This document shows positions 22,901 to 33,925 of a stretch of DNA of 64,000 bases, piece by piece. Below the pieces are notes generated by a model. The model was not told the DNA's origin, ran no database searches, and saw nothing but the letters and a program-made list of their open reading frames with translations. Position 1 is the first letter of the stretch. Every line of letters starts with the position of its first letter. The stretch comes from Closterium sp. NIES-65 (Eukaryota; Streptophyta; Zygnematophyceae; Desmidiales; Closteriaceae). The stretch spans positions 3,844,001 through 3,908,000 of the forward strand of contig CANXME010002486.1 in the NCBI GenBank assembly GCA_948144175.1, read 5' to 3'. A program made the position numbers and the translations under genes.

Positions 22901-25900
22901 CTTGCTGCCAATGTCGCGACCGAGTTTTTCGTAAACTCGCTCGAGCCTCAAAAGCTCGTCGAGTCTGCAAAAAACTCGATGTGGGGCCGAGCTTTCACCG
23001 AGCTTTTTTTAAACTCGACGGGTAAAACTCGACTCGACTCGGTCCAGTTTTTTCAGAGGATTCGCGGACTCGACACTCGACCCGTGTCGAGTCCCCCGAT
23101 CGAGTCGAGTCGAGAAACTCGACTCAGTGCACATGTCTACTCCGCCGTCTTATTTCCCGCTCCCAGTATTCCGCATCCACTCAATCCAAAGCCATTCCGC
23201 CCATTCCCATCCACCTTGTCCCGTCCCGCCCCCCTTCCCCCTCCCTCAGTATCTGGCGCCCACAACATGGCTCCTTCTTTCATCCTCCCACTCACTGTGC
23301 TGCATAACACTCTGAGGCACCTTCTATCTATCCCCTCCTTCTCCCCCATTCACCTCCCCTCGTTCCCCAATTACCCCTCTCTCTTTCCCTCCCCCCAATT
23401 CCCCCTCCCCCCCCCCCCCCCCCCCCCCAGTATTCCCGCGCGCCCAACATGGACCCCTCGTTCATCCGCCCCATGCCCGTTCTCCACACCACCATGGCGC
23501 ACATGCTCTCCCTGCTGCACCTCCCCTTCCCCCCCCCGCCCTCCGCGACCAAGGGGGGCGCGGAGGAGGGGGAGATGGAGGGGGAAGGCGGGGGGGAGGA
23601 AGCAGGGGGCGCGGGGGGGCCGGGGATGCGGCTGCTGCTGCTGCACTCGTTCCTGTGGGATCGCATGAGGGCTGTTCGCGCTGACCTGCGCATGCAGCAC
23701 CTGTTTGGGCGCGAGGCGATTAACATGCACGAGCAGATGGTGAGGCATGGTGCTGTCTGCGCTATGAAGGGGAAAAAAAAATGTTGCATAAAAAGGGGAA
23801 GCCATGAGAGTGTCGTTCCACTCAGTGGCGATGAGATGGCACCTCCAAGCCACGCAGTAGTATGTTGTTGTTCCTCCCCCGATTGGCGCTTGGTTCCATC
23901 CATCCCATCCCATCCCATCCCATCCCATCCCATCCATCCCATCCCATCCATCCCATCCCATCCCATCCCATCCCATCCCATCCATCCCATCCCATCCCAT
24001 CCCATCCCATCCATCCCATCCCATCCCATCCCATCCCATCCCATCCCATCCCATCCCATCCCATCCCATCCCATCCCATCCCATCCATCCATCCCATCCC
24101 ATCCCATCCCATCCCATCCCATCCCATCCCATCCCATCCCATCCCATCCCATCCCATCCCATCCCATCCCATCCCATCCCATCCCATCCCATCCATCCCA
24201 TCCCATCCCATCCCATCCCATCCCATCCCATCCCATCCCATCCCATCCCATCCCATCCATCCCATCCCATCCCATCCCATCCCATCCCATCCCATCCCAT
24301 CCCATCCCATCCCATCCCATCCCATCCCATCCCATCCCATCCCATCCCATCCCATCCCATCCCATCCCATCCTCCATCCCATCCATCCCATCCCATCCCA
24401 TCCCATCCCATCCCATCCCATCCCATCCCATCCCATCCCATCCCATCCCATCCCATCCCATCCCATCCCATCCCATCCCATCCCATCCCATCCCATCCCA
24501 TCCATCCCATCCATCCCATCCCATCCCATCCCATCCCATCCCATCCCATCCCATCCATCCCATCCCATCCCATCCCATCCCATCCCATCCCATCCATCCA
24601 TCCCATCCCATCCCATCCCATCCCATCCCATCCCATCCCATCCCATCCCATCCATCCCATCCCATCCCATCCATCCCATCCCATCCCATCCCATCCCATC
24701 CCATCCCATCCCATCCCATCCCATCCATCCCATCCCATCCCATCCCATCCCATCCCATCCAATGACATCCCATCCCATCCCATCCCATCCCATCCATCCC
24801 ATCCCATCCCATCCCATCCCATCCCATCCCATCCCATCCCATCCCATCCCATCCCATCCCATCCATCCCATCCCATCCCATCCCATCCCATCCCATCCCA
24901 TCCCATCCCATCCCATCCCATCCCATCCCATCCATCCCATCCCATCCCATCCCATCCCATCCCATCCATCCCATCCCATCCCATCCCATCCCATCCCATC
25001 CCATCCCATCCCATCCCATCCCATCCCATCCCATCCCATCCCATCCCATCCCATCCCATCCCATCCCATCCCATCCCATCCCATCCCAATCCCATCCCAT
25101 CCCATCCCATCCCATCCCATCCCATCCCATCCCATCCCATCCCATCCCATCCCATCCCATCCCATCCCATCCCATCCCATCCCATCCCATCCCATCCCAT
25201 CCCATCCATCCCATCCCATCCAATCCCATCCCATCCCATCCCATCCCATCCCATCCCATCCCATCCCATCCCATCCCATCCCATCCCATCCCATCCCATC
25301 CCATCCCATCCCATCCCATCCCATCCCATCCCATCCCATCCCATCCCATCCCATCCCATCCCATCCCATCCCATCCCATCCCATCCCATCCCATCCCATC
25401 CCATCCCATCCCATCCCATCCCATCCCATCCATCCCATCCCATCCATCCCATCCCATCCCATCCCCATCCCATCCCATCCATCCCATCCCATCCCATCCC
25501 ATCCAATCCCATCCCATCCCATCCCATCCCATCCCATCCATCCCATCCCATCCCATCCCATCCCATCCAATCCCATCCCATCCCATCCAATCCCTCCCAT
25601 CCCATCCCATCCATCCCATCCCATCCAATCCCATCCCATCCCATCCCATCCCATCCCATCCCATCCCATCCCATCCCATCCATCCAATCCCATCAGTTCA
25701 GATCCGTGCTCATCCCATCCCATCCCATCCCATCCCATCCCATCCCATCCCATCCCATCCCATCCCATTGACTGTTGAGAATGGGAGTCAAAAGTCACCC
25801 CAATTGGAGCTCGGTTCCATCCCATCCCATTGCTTCCTCTTGCCCACGCCTTACTTCCTCCTCCCTCTCTCTCCCAACCCGAGCTGCGCTTCCACTTTGT

Positions 25901-28900
25901 GGTCACACACGGGCCCTTGCCATCCTTGACTTCCCTATTCGCACATCTCCTCCCTCCCTCCCCCTCTTCCTTGTTTCACCCCCCAGGTGCGGTTCCACAT
26001 AGTGGCGATGCACGAGCTGTGCGAGTACCCCAAGGGCGAGGGATTCAGCGACGGCTTTGACGCGCACCTGAACATCGAGCAGATGAACAAGGCGTGCGTC
26101 GACCTCTTCCACATGTACCACGACCGCCGCAGCGACCTCGAGCACGCACAAGCGATGGCGAGCGAGGGCGGGGAGGAGGGGGAGGTGGGGGAGTTGCAGG
26201 CGTGTTTGGCGCAGGAGGGGGAGCTGAGGGGGTACTACCTGCTGCTCAAGATCGACCGCCATCCGGGGTTCAATGTGAGTCGCATGTACAGTGGCTGGCT
26301 GGCTGGGGTTGTGAGCTTGTGATGCTGCATCGTGATGACAGTGTCTGTGGCAGCACAAGGCAGAGCTGAGGGGGTACTACCTGCTGCTTAAGATCGACCG
26401 GCTTCCGGGGTTCAATGTGAGTCCGTCAGTAGATGGGGGGACAATGAGCTTTTGATGACCATTGCATTTGTAAACACGGGTTGCTGCGAAGTGCGATTCG
26501 TTGGGTGTATGAGAGCATGAGCCGAGATTGATAGCGCATGTTGCCTGAACATGAGTTGAGATGGATGGGTGACGCTTGTTGCCTGCACATTACCCCCCCA
26601 GATGGATAGGGCGGACATACCAGATGGATAGAGCGGACATACCAGATGGATAGGGCGGACATACCAGATGGATAGGGGGGACATACCAGATGGATAGGGC
26701 GGACATACCAGATGGATAGGGGGGACATACCAGATGGATAGAGCTCCTTTGATTTGTGCTACATGCCGAAGTGACTCTAGTGCACGGTGGTGTGACTGTG
26801 ACTGTGACTGTGATTGTGACTGTGACTGTAACAGGTTGAGCCGGCGGAGTTTGCGAGGGAGCTCTCTCTCCTCCCCCACATCGTCAGGAGCAGCCCTCAA
26901 GTCGTCTTTGCTCGCTCCGTTGCAAGGTGGGTTCGTTACGAACATTCCAAATGCTCTGGGGGCTGGTTGCATGTTATAATAGCACATGGAGCAGCCGGTC
27001 AGCTAACCTGGAAGTTCTGTCTGCGACGCGCCCGTTACCCCTTCACTGCCTTGCGTGCTAGCCAGCCGCAAACCTCTGTAGTGCTACACTCACACGTTGA
27101 GGGATCCCCTCTATGGGGTTGTTACCAATTGAGGCAATGTCGTAGTTCTATTGCTCATGCCAACGGGCATGTCTCCATCTACCAGCCTTCTCCGCTTGGC
27201 GCCTACCTCGATGCTCATTTTGTTTCTTTGTCTCTTGTCTCTGCTTCGCGCGCTCTCGCTTTTCACCTTCACCTTCTCTCCCCTTCCTCCCCTTCCTCCC
27301 CTTCCTCCCCTTCCTCCCCTTCCTCCCCTTCCTCCCCTTCCTCCCCTTCCTCCCCTTCCTCCTCTTCATCCCCTGACTCCCCCCCCTCCCCTTCCTCCTC
27401 TTCCTCCCCTTCCCCCCCCTCCTCCCCCACCTCCCCTTCCTCCACGTCCTCCCCGTCCTCCTCTCTCCTCCATCCATCCACCCCTCTCAGGGCGTGTCGA
27501 ACGCACAACTTTGTGGCCTTCTTCCGCTTGGCTCGCCAGGCCACGTACCTGCAGGCGTGCCTCATGCACGCGCACTTCAGCAAGGTCCGAGCAAAGCTGC
27601 AGCGCTGCGGGCTCACTCATTGGATGGCGTTCAATCATTACATTGATATCATGGACTTCACTGGATGCTCATTGCATGCCCTTGACAATTACGCCTCTCT
27701 GAAAGCTCTCTGATTGCTCCACCAACCAAACCCATCCAGAGGTGCACTCCCTCTCCCTCCCAATGCACATCCCTCGTTCAGAGGTGTGTGACGTGTCACC
27801 CTCTCTTTCTCATGCGCACATCGCCCCTCCCTTTCCCCGCGCCCCCGTCGCAGATGCGTGCCAGAGCGCTGGCAGCGGTGTATGCATCCATTGCCAAGGG
27901 CCAGCACCTGCCAGCCCTCACACTCGCGCACTGGCTCGGCATGGAGGTACGGACGGCAGGCCCGGCATGGAGGTACGAGCTGCTGGCTTGGCATGAAGGT
28001 ATGGTCTGCAGGCTCGGCAAATGGTCTGCAGGTTCGGCATGGAGGTACGGGCTTCACTTTGCTCCTTAGCTTTGTTTTATGTCTTTCTCTTTTCGCTTTC
28101 CCACCTTGCTCCTGTTCACCCCGTGTCTTCTCCTCTCTCTTTTCTCCTCTCTCCGGCTCTCCCTTCCTCTTCCCTCCTCTCCCCTCCCTCTTTTTCCTCC
28201 TCCTAAATTCGCACCAGCAAAGGCCAGAAAAGCTGCAGGCGCTGGTGGAGCACATGGCTTGGGAGGGAAGCTGCAAACAATCACTCACTTCCCCTCCTTT
28301 CCCCTCTCTCCCTCATTCTCCTCCAACTCTCGCCTTTTTCCTCCCCACCAATCCTCCCTGCACCAGCAAGAGCCAGAGAAGCTGCAGGCGCTGGTGGAGC
28401 ACCACGGCTTGGCGCTGCACCCTTCAGACGCCCCTCCAGATGCCACCTTCCCAGATACAGCCTCCCCCGCAGCCGCCCTGCTGGCCGGGAGCTGCCTGGT
28501 GAAGGGTGCACCCTTGGTGCAGGCTGGGACGCCCATGCCTCCCTCCTCGTCTGCCCTTGTGCGCAGCAAGCAGAGCCGGTTTATTGATGATGTCATTGCT
28601 GAGGTCAGCAGTGGGGCGGGAGGAGGGGAGGAGACGGGTGGCGGGCAGGTGGAGAGGCAGCAGCGGGCAGAGGAGCAGCGGAGAAGACAGGAAGCGTGGC
28701 TGCAGAAGCAGCAGCAGCAACGACTGCAGCAGCAGCAGTTGCAGCAGCAGAAACTGATGATGGAGCAGAGGCAAAGGGAAGAGCAGATTAAGGCAATGGA
28801 AGAGAAGCAGAGGGTGTTAGAGAGGGAGATGGAGCGAGAGAGGGAGCGAGTGAGGGAGCTTGAGAGGAGGGCTGCACTCCAGGCACAGGTGAAGAGGCAG

Positions 28901-31136
28901 GAGGAGGAGAGGAAGGCGAGGGAAGAGGAGGAGAGGCAGCAGAGGGAGGCAGAAGCAGCGGAGAGGGAAAGGAGGGAAAAGGAGAGGGAGGAGCAGGTGA
29001 GGCAAGAGAGAAGAAGGAAAGAGATGGAAATGAGGGAGAGGATTCTGAAGGAGAGAGCGAGGGTGGAGAGGGAGAAGAGGGAAGCGGAGCAGAGGGAGAG
29101 GGAGAGGCAGGAGAGCACGAAGAGAGAGCAAGAGAGAAAGGAGCAGGAGAGGAGGCAGCAGGAGGAGGAGGAGGAGAGGCAGAGGAGGGCTAGGGAGGAG
29201 GAGGAGAGGGAGCGGGCAGCGTTGGAAGAGGCGGGGCGGAAGGCGAGGGGTGTGTGGCTGCGGCGCGTTGTGAGGAGGTGGAGGCAGAATGCTGCTCAGA
29301 TGGGGCAGCTGAGACGGCTGCGCCAGCTGGCAGTCAGTGATTGGCAGCTGGAGGGCTCGATTGTTTCGCAGCCGACTGTGGTGGCATCCAAGGTAATATG
29401 TGCTGTGCTGCGCTGCGCTGCGCTGTGCTGTGCTGTGCTGTGCTGTGCTGTGCTGTTCTGTACTGTGCTGCGCTGTGCGGTACTGTGGTGTGCTGTGCTG
29501 TGCTGTGCTGTGCTGTGCGGTACTGTGCTGTGCTGTTCTGGTGGTGCTCCTATGGGCGAGCAGTTTTTCTATCACTCTCAAAAGCACCTAGTGAGTCCAC
29601 CAAGGTAGTGTGTGTGCGTTGCTGGTGGTGCTGTGGGCGAGGCACAGGTGCGGCTGTGAACGATGCACACTAACACTCTTGTTCTGAGCACCCACTCGTG
29701 GCTGCTAAGAATCCACATGCGGGACACTGAAAGGGCTCCTCTTGCTTCTCCCCTGCCACACTTCATGTTCCCCCAGTCCCCCACTCTCTCTGTGCTGCCC
29801 TCCCTCCTGCCACCCCAGCAAGCCCCGCACAAGCGGTTGCGGGGAGCAGCAACATGGGGAGCCCCGGCACTGGGCAGGGCAAGCGCCGAGCGTGGGGTTG
29901 GTACAGCAGGTAGCCGGCGTGGCGTAGCAGCACCCAGTGCCGATGGCCCCAGGTTCCTGCATCCATCTGCTTTATGGGGGAAAGCCGGCTTCGCTGCTCC
30001 CACTGCCTTTGGTGCGCCGTGTCCCCTGGACGTGGCACGGCTGGTGGGCGGTAGGCTTGCGGGCAGACAAGTGCCATCCAGCAGCGCTGGGCCGCTGCTG
30101 GGTGTGCGCCGAGTGGTTTCGTGGAAGCTTCTTGTGTGCTGGCCAGAGCGCGAGTCACAGGTGTGTTCATTCGCGTGGAATGGTCTTGTCATACCGATGT
30201 GGAACGAAGCAATCGTGTCGACGTGGTGCCATCCATCATTGCTGCCTTCTGTCGACGTGGTGCCATCCATCATAGCTGCCTTGTGCCTCCAGGCCTCCCC
30301 ATCATGCAGTGCAAACAATTGTTAACATCTCTCACACTACCGTGCATGCCTCATGCTACATCTTCATGTGTCGCCCTCCTCTATCTCCCAGTTAAGCTCT
30401 TCTGGCATGCTGAACTTTGTGTGTGCCCTGCCATACCCGTGGAAATCTATCACTCCATCCCATTCCAACTCACTCCACCCCATTCCACCCCACTCCATCC
30501 TAATCCATCCCAACCGAACCATGCACAAAGGCATGTCTCTCCAACTACCTCGCGTGCCTTTCCCATGGCAAATCCATGTGCTGCAGGACACGCCATCACC
30601 ACTCCGTCACGCCACACACTGGCTCTGCAGCACCCTCTCTGCCCCCTCCCACGCCCTCAACGCCCTCCAACACCACACAGAACCGCACACCATACCTCAC
30701 AGCAGTGCAGCAACCGCCCCGGTCCCCAACCCAGAGAATGCCCCCACATCTGCCTCGCAGCCCACTGACCCCTCATTGCTCGCCTGTTACGTGGCTCCCA
30801 TGCCACACCGTACTGCAGCAGGGGAGGCAGCACCCAAGCTGCCAGGTGGTGCATCAGGTGCTGCTTCAGGTGAAATCACGCGAGCAGGAGGAGCAGGGTC
30901 AGAATCCGACTCGCTTTTCTGGCTCGTGGTGAGGAGGGTCTCGGCAGAAGCGCAGGGAGGGGATGGTGGAAGGTTCCTGGAAGGAGCCCAGGCGATGGTG
31001 TGTGTTGTGGACGGCAGCAGCAATGCAGGGCCCCAGGTGCAGCGCATCAACCAGGCCCTGGCGTCGCTCCCTACCTCCCTCCCTCCCATCCCCCTGCTGC
31101 TCCTCGTCCTGCCTCCCCACCCGCCACCACCATCAT

Positions 31137-31167
<31 letters not shown>

Positions 31168-33661
31168 GTCTCTCTGCACAGGCCCCTGTGCCCCTGTGCC
31201 CGTTCCCTCCTCCTTCGCCTCCCTCACCCTCTCCCACTTCCAACCCCCCTCCACCCGTCCACCACCCTCTCGTTCCTCCCCTCCAGCCCCGCGCCTCTCT
31301 GCTCTCCGCATCCTCCCTCTTGGCCGATCTACTCCCCCTCAACCTGATGACCTGGCTTCTCCTGATTGGCCTGCCAAGATTGCCCTGACAAGTGGCCTGC
31401 GGTGGTTGGCCGATTCCTCCCCTCTGCCACCTCAGCTTGCTCCAATCCCCCTCCGCGATCTCGTGCTGCGCCACCTGTCACCACGTGTCACGCGGCTATT
31501 GGTCGTGGACCCCTCACTGGTGCGGCCACAGGAGTGCATCACTGAGTTCAACGCCAGCCTGGACAGCGCGGCCAGTGACGTTGCGACAGCTGTCGCGGCC
31601 TCACCCCCTGGCAGTGGAACCCCTCTGCCTGAACTGCCTGCTTTGCTGCAGCTGATGGGTGGACGTAAGGGTCGGAGACAAAGGGAGCTCAGCGGAGAAA
31701 GCGGGGGCAGTGAAATGGGAGAGAGCAGAAGCAAGGCGGGCAGTGCAGCTTCAGAGGCACCTGGTAGACTAGAGGTCTCTCTGCTATCCGCCTGTCTGCC
31801 TCCTATTGACTGGAACAGCCCTTCTCGCACCTCCCGCCTTACCACTGCCCTCTCCTCTCTCCGCCTACCCCACTTCCCCGCCCTCCACCTCTCCTCCCCT
31901 CAGCAACCCTCCCTCACCTCCCCCTCCTCATCTCCTTCACCCACCCTCTCTCTGCCGCCCCACCTGTCCTCTCTAGGCCCCCAGCTGCACCCCCAGCTGG
32001 CCCCGCTCTCGACCGCACTCAACTCCTTCCTTCGCCTGGTGCAGGGCGATCAGACCTCCCCAGTGCTTCTGGCGCAACAACTGCTGGCAGAGGGGTGTGG
32101 AGTGGTGTGGAGGAGTGGGGCGGAGCAAGGTCAGCCCGGGGAGCAAGGAGGGGCGCAAGGGGGTGCGGGGAGTGCGAGGAGTGCAGGGAGGTTGTGTGCG
32201 GTGCCAGTGTGGCCGCGCATTCTTCTCCCTGTGTTGATGCGTCGCCTGGATGCTCTCTTTTCAGACCCTCCCCTCACCGCCTTTGTCCTCGCACCCTCTG
32301 CTCCTCCTGCTGCTCACGCTGCTCCTCATGCTGCTGCTCTCGCCTCCCTTGCTCCCTTGAGCCAATCCACTGCTGTGGTGCCAGCAGCTATGGCAGTGGA
32401 AGGGGGTGTAGAGGTTGGAGCCAGTGCGGTGGAAAGTGGTGCAGTGGGGTTGGGCAGCATGCTGCCTGTGAGTGCGCTGACGAGGCAGGAAGGTCTCGTT
32501 GGGACGGGTATGGCAAGGGAGCTCATCAGAACCAGTGGCAGTGCGTGGGTGGGTGGTGCTGCTGCAGCGAGCGCAGCAAGCGAGGGTGTGATGGACGACA
32601 ATTCAGAGGAAGACGGGGGGAATGAGGTGGTGTCATCAGCAGAGCTCCCCCCTTTGCTTGCAGCCCCAGCACCTCCTTCCTTGCCATACTGGATTGAGCC
32701 ATATCAATCTTACGTTAGCAGCAAAGCATGGCATGCAAGCAGTGTGCCTATACCCGGTCTCCCCACGTCCATCAGCCTTCTCCGCTCCTCCGCCCCTTCC
32801 TACGCTGCCGCGGCTGCTTTGGCCCCTCGCACCTCTCTCCTACCATCCCGACCCACCCCCTCCCCTTCACCCTCCCCTCCCCCTCCTCTGTTGCAGCTTC
32901 CTCATCCATCCACCCAGGCTGCTCACATCAACCAACCGCCCCCACACTCCCAACTGCTTCCAGCCCCACACCACGTGCCCCTTTCTCTCTCCCGCACCAA
33001 TCACGAGCTCTCTGGCCCCATCCTGCCTGTGCCATCCCACAGCCAATCACAACACAGCCTTGCCCGTCATCCACCACTTCCTCTTTACAAGCCCGGCTCG
33101 GGCTCTGTTTATAAGGCTGCCACTCAGCACGGGTGGGAGCGTGGAATCCAAGTGAAGCGAAAGGCACCGGCAAATGCATGGAGTGATGGGTATGGCGGTG
33201 GTGGGCGTGTGGGCCGTGGGAGTGGGAGAGAGGGTGATGAAAGAGGAGAGGGTGAGGAGAGGGGAGGCGTGGAAAGAAAAGGAATTGAGAGAGGATGGGT
33301 GGAGAGCGAAGGGAAAGGGAGAGCGGAGCATTGGTTCGGCCCAGGAGGCAGGAGGCAGCAGCTGAGGCTGGCAGAGGCTGATGGTCTGGTAGCCAATGAG
33401 ATGCTGCCACGTGGCATTGTGCGAGCTGCTGACGTGGCTGCTGCAAGTGGTGCTGGTGAGGTTTTTCCACCGGCTGAAGAAGCGGCCAGATTGGGCAGCC
33501 GAGTTGGTGATGCGGGTGATAGGCATGCAAGCGGCATTGCTGTGGGTCTCAGTGCTGGTGGTGGTGATCCGGCACAAGGGTTGCTCAGCGCAGGCGCAAA
33601 CGAGCGAAGAGTGAGAGCGATGGTGGAGGAACTGATGAAAAGGAGACAGGTGACAGCATGA
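19906..33661 (+). CDS. SAC3: SAC3/GANP-family mRNA export protein (plant SAC3A/B type), 10 exons
   Basis: Scaffold of the TREX-2 complex, which links transcription to mRNA export at nuclear pores. Proposed exons: 19906-20105, 21043-21455, 21882-21982, 23431-23739, 25987-26274, 26835-26926, 27491-27584, 27854-27946, 28367-29392 and 30587-33661. All introns are GT-AG, phases agree, and the total gives about 1896 residues. The diagnostic GTCPDMCP motif ends exon 2 and continues as HEREVRERSGALDVFERV. SAC3 signatures follow: FIRPMPVLHTTM, FLWDRMRAVRADLRMQH, MHELCEYPKGEGFSDGFDAH, RTHNFVAFFRLAR and YLQACLMHAHFSK. Exon 9 encodes a long Glu/Arg/Gln coiled coil. Exon 10 is a 1,024-residue C-terminal region with FWLVVRR and an LPLL-like stretch, as in plant SAC3B. 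The exon 10 acceptor is uncertain (30392 also fits phase), as is the exact start. Confidence 0.88.
20518..20935. repeat. 18-bp minisatellite in SAC3 intron 1
   Basis: About 23 near-perfect copies of CCCACAACCCCCCTCCTG. Its 18-bp period keeps all frames open, which makes long false ORFs on both strands. It lies in intron 1 (20106-21042), whose acceptor CTACCCCCACAG joins in phase to exon 2. Confidence 0.9.
22037..22216 (+). repeat. two echoes of the SAC3 exon 3 3' end in intron 3
   Basis: The exon 3 end (GGGGACCGCAGCAGAAC..., last bases before 21983) recurs at 22037-22091, with an internal 14-bp repeat and a retained GTGAGG donor. It recurs again at 22169-22216, where VNGDSSKTSVQLLVKK can still be read but the donor has become ATGAGA. 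Confidence 0.75.
22315..23147. mobile_element. hAT-like non-autonomous DNA element (MITE) in SAC3 intron 3
   Basis: An 817-bp element (22323-23139) starts TAGACATGAGCA and ends with the inverted TGCACATGTCTA. It is flanked by the 8-bp direct duplication CTCCGCCG (22315-22322, 23140-23147). The 8-bp duplication and TAG-type ends fit the hAT superfamily. Subterminal zones (22340-22510, 22915-23125) are packed with TCGAG/CTCGA motifs in both orientations able to fold. The centre (22560-22900) is AT-rich and has no transposase ORF. Confidence 0.82.
23161..23330 (+). repeat. echoes of the SAC3 exon 4 5' end in intron 3
   Basis: CAG|TATCTGGCGCCCACAACATG followed by GCTCCTTCTTTCATCC and GTGCTGCATAACACTC (23247-23330) aligns with the true exon 4 start at 23431 (CAG|TATTCCCGCGCGCCCAACATG). 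A weaker copy of the acceptor and first bases stands at 23161-23185. Confidence 0.7.
23811..25912 (+). repeat. two echoes of the SAC3 exon 5 5' end, bracketing the satellite in intron 4
   Basis: GTGTCGTTCCACTCAGTGGC (23811-23836) and CTGCGCTTCCACTTTGTGG (about 25883-25905) are degenerate copies of the first bases of exon 5, GTGCGGTTCCACATAGTGGC (25987 on). One lies on each side of the CCATC array. Confidence 0.6.
23896..25766. repeat. (CCATC)n pentanucleotide satellite, about 1.87 kb, in SAC3 intron 4
   Basis: Around 370 units of CCATC (GGGAT read on the minus strand), broken by occasional 4-bp CATC units and rare substitutions. A short unique interruption lies at about 25692-25708. It has no stop codon in most frames, so it creates spurious ORFs of over 600 codons on both strands. 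The minus strand has GGG runs every five bases, a good G-quadruplex pattern. Confidence 0.97.
26354..26416 (+). other. candidate alternative SAC3 exon (near-copy of the exon 5 end)
   Basis: A 63-bp segment is bounded by a possible CAG acceptor and a GTGAGT donor. Bases 26363-26416 differ from the end of exon 5 (26221-26274) at only 3 of 54 positions. It is open and phase 0 on both sides, so inclusion would insert 21 residues repeating the ELRGYYLLLKIDR segment. Whether it is spliced in cannot be told from sequence. Confidence 0.5.
26599..26745. repeat. 22-bp tandem repeat in SAC3 intron 5
   Basis: Roughly seven copies of CAGATGGATAGGGCGGACATAC with G/A variation at two sites. A (GTGACT)n tract at about 26790-26830 runs directly into the exon 6 acceptor. 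Confidence 0.9.
27184..27225 (+). repeat. weak echo of SAC3 exon 7 in intron 6
   Basis: GCCTTCTCCGCTTGGCGCC then TACCTCGATGCTCA resembles the exon 7 interior GCCTTCTTCCGCTTGGCTCG...TACCTGCAGGCGTGCC. The copy is degenerate, so this is a tentative call. Confidence 0.4.
27277..27365. repeat. 9-bp CTTCCTCCC tandem repeat in SAC3 intron 6
   Basis: About nine to ten pyrimidine-only units, continuing as a degenerate polypyrimidine tract to the exon 7 acceptor at 27488-27490. Confidence 0.85.
27947..28055 (+). repeat. four tandem echoes of the SAC3 exon 8 donor in intron 8
   Basis: The exon 8 end CTCGGCATGGAG|GTACGG recurs as CCCGGCATGGAGGTACGA, CTTGGCATGAAGGTATGG, CTCGGCAAATGGTCTG and TTCGGCATGGAGGTACGG. 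Three of the copies keep a plausible GTA donor, giving a ladder of potential splice donors within 110 bp. Confidence 0.8.
28214..28275 (+). repeat. echo of the SAC3 exon 9 5' end in intron 8
   Basis: CCAG|CAAAGGCCAGAAAAGCTG followed by CAGGCGCTGGTGGAGCAC matches the true exon 9 start at 28367 (CAAGAGCCAGAGAAGCTGCAG) almost base for base. It includes the acceptor, and the copies sit 149 bp apart. Confidence 0.85.
29400..29540. repeat. GCTGT pentanucleotide-rich tract in SAC3 intron 9
   Basis: Degenerate run of GCTGT/GCTGC units beginning right after the exon 9 donor GTAATATG. It is followed near 29600 by a CCACCAAG|GTAGTG echo of that donor. Confidence 0.8.
29541..30586 (+). other. rest of SAC3 intron 9, exon 10 acceptor unresolved
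   Basis: No coding signal is recognisable between the GCTGT tract and the C-terminal exon. A 34-bp tandem duplication with two differences lies at 30217-30250 and 30251-30284. Two acceptors fit the required phase: CTCTATCTCCCAG before 30392 and GTGCTGCAG before 30587. I used the second. Confidence 0.4.
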
Positions 33662-33925
33662 ACAATGTGGGCATGTACATGAAGCAGACTACGGTACATT
33701 GCACTGCTACTTTCTAATGCTGTTCCTGTACTACTAGTTTAAAACAGGGCCCACCCAGAGGTTAGGGGCCTAACCTTCAAGAGGGGGGAAAGGGCCATGC
33801 ATTGTACCTGCATGATGTTACCTTACGTGAATTCAGCCATGCCACTGTCTGGCCTCCGTCACATGCACACCAGAGTATACAGTGGCCTCTGCATTGTACT
33901 GGTTATGTTACAACCATTTATTTTT
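33662..33925. other. tail-to-tail intergenic gap between SAC3 and the GT61-TBL gene
   Basis: 264 bp separate the two stop codons, so the 3' untranslated regions must be short or overlap. It contains an 8-bp inverted repeat with a 2-nt loop (AGGTTAGG / CCTAACCT, 33759-33776). Confidence 0.6.

Noticed and set aside
23896-25766. Interstitial telomere array
   Set aside because: The unit is GGGAT, not TTTAGGG or another known plant or algal telomere repeat.
23328-25906. Very long frames on both strands (600-780 codons, HPIPS or GMGWD repeats)
   Set aside because: They exist only because the CCATC array contains no stop codons; the array is intronic in SAC3.
26599-26745. Regular repeats that might suggest a CRISPR array
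   Set aside because: Units are directly tandem with no spacers, and the context is a eukaryotic intron.
28817-29587. Minus-strand proline/leucine-rich frame of 256 codons
   Set aside because: Antisense shadow of the SAC3 coiled-coil exon 9.
29663-30325. 220-codon plus-strand frame and an overlapping 246-codon minus-strand frame
   Set aside because: Both lie in SAC3 intron 9, overlap on opposite strands, and show no recognisable domain.
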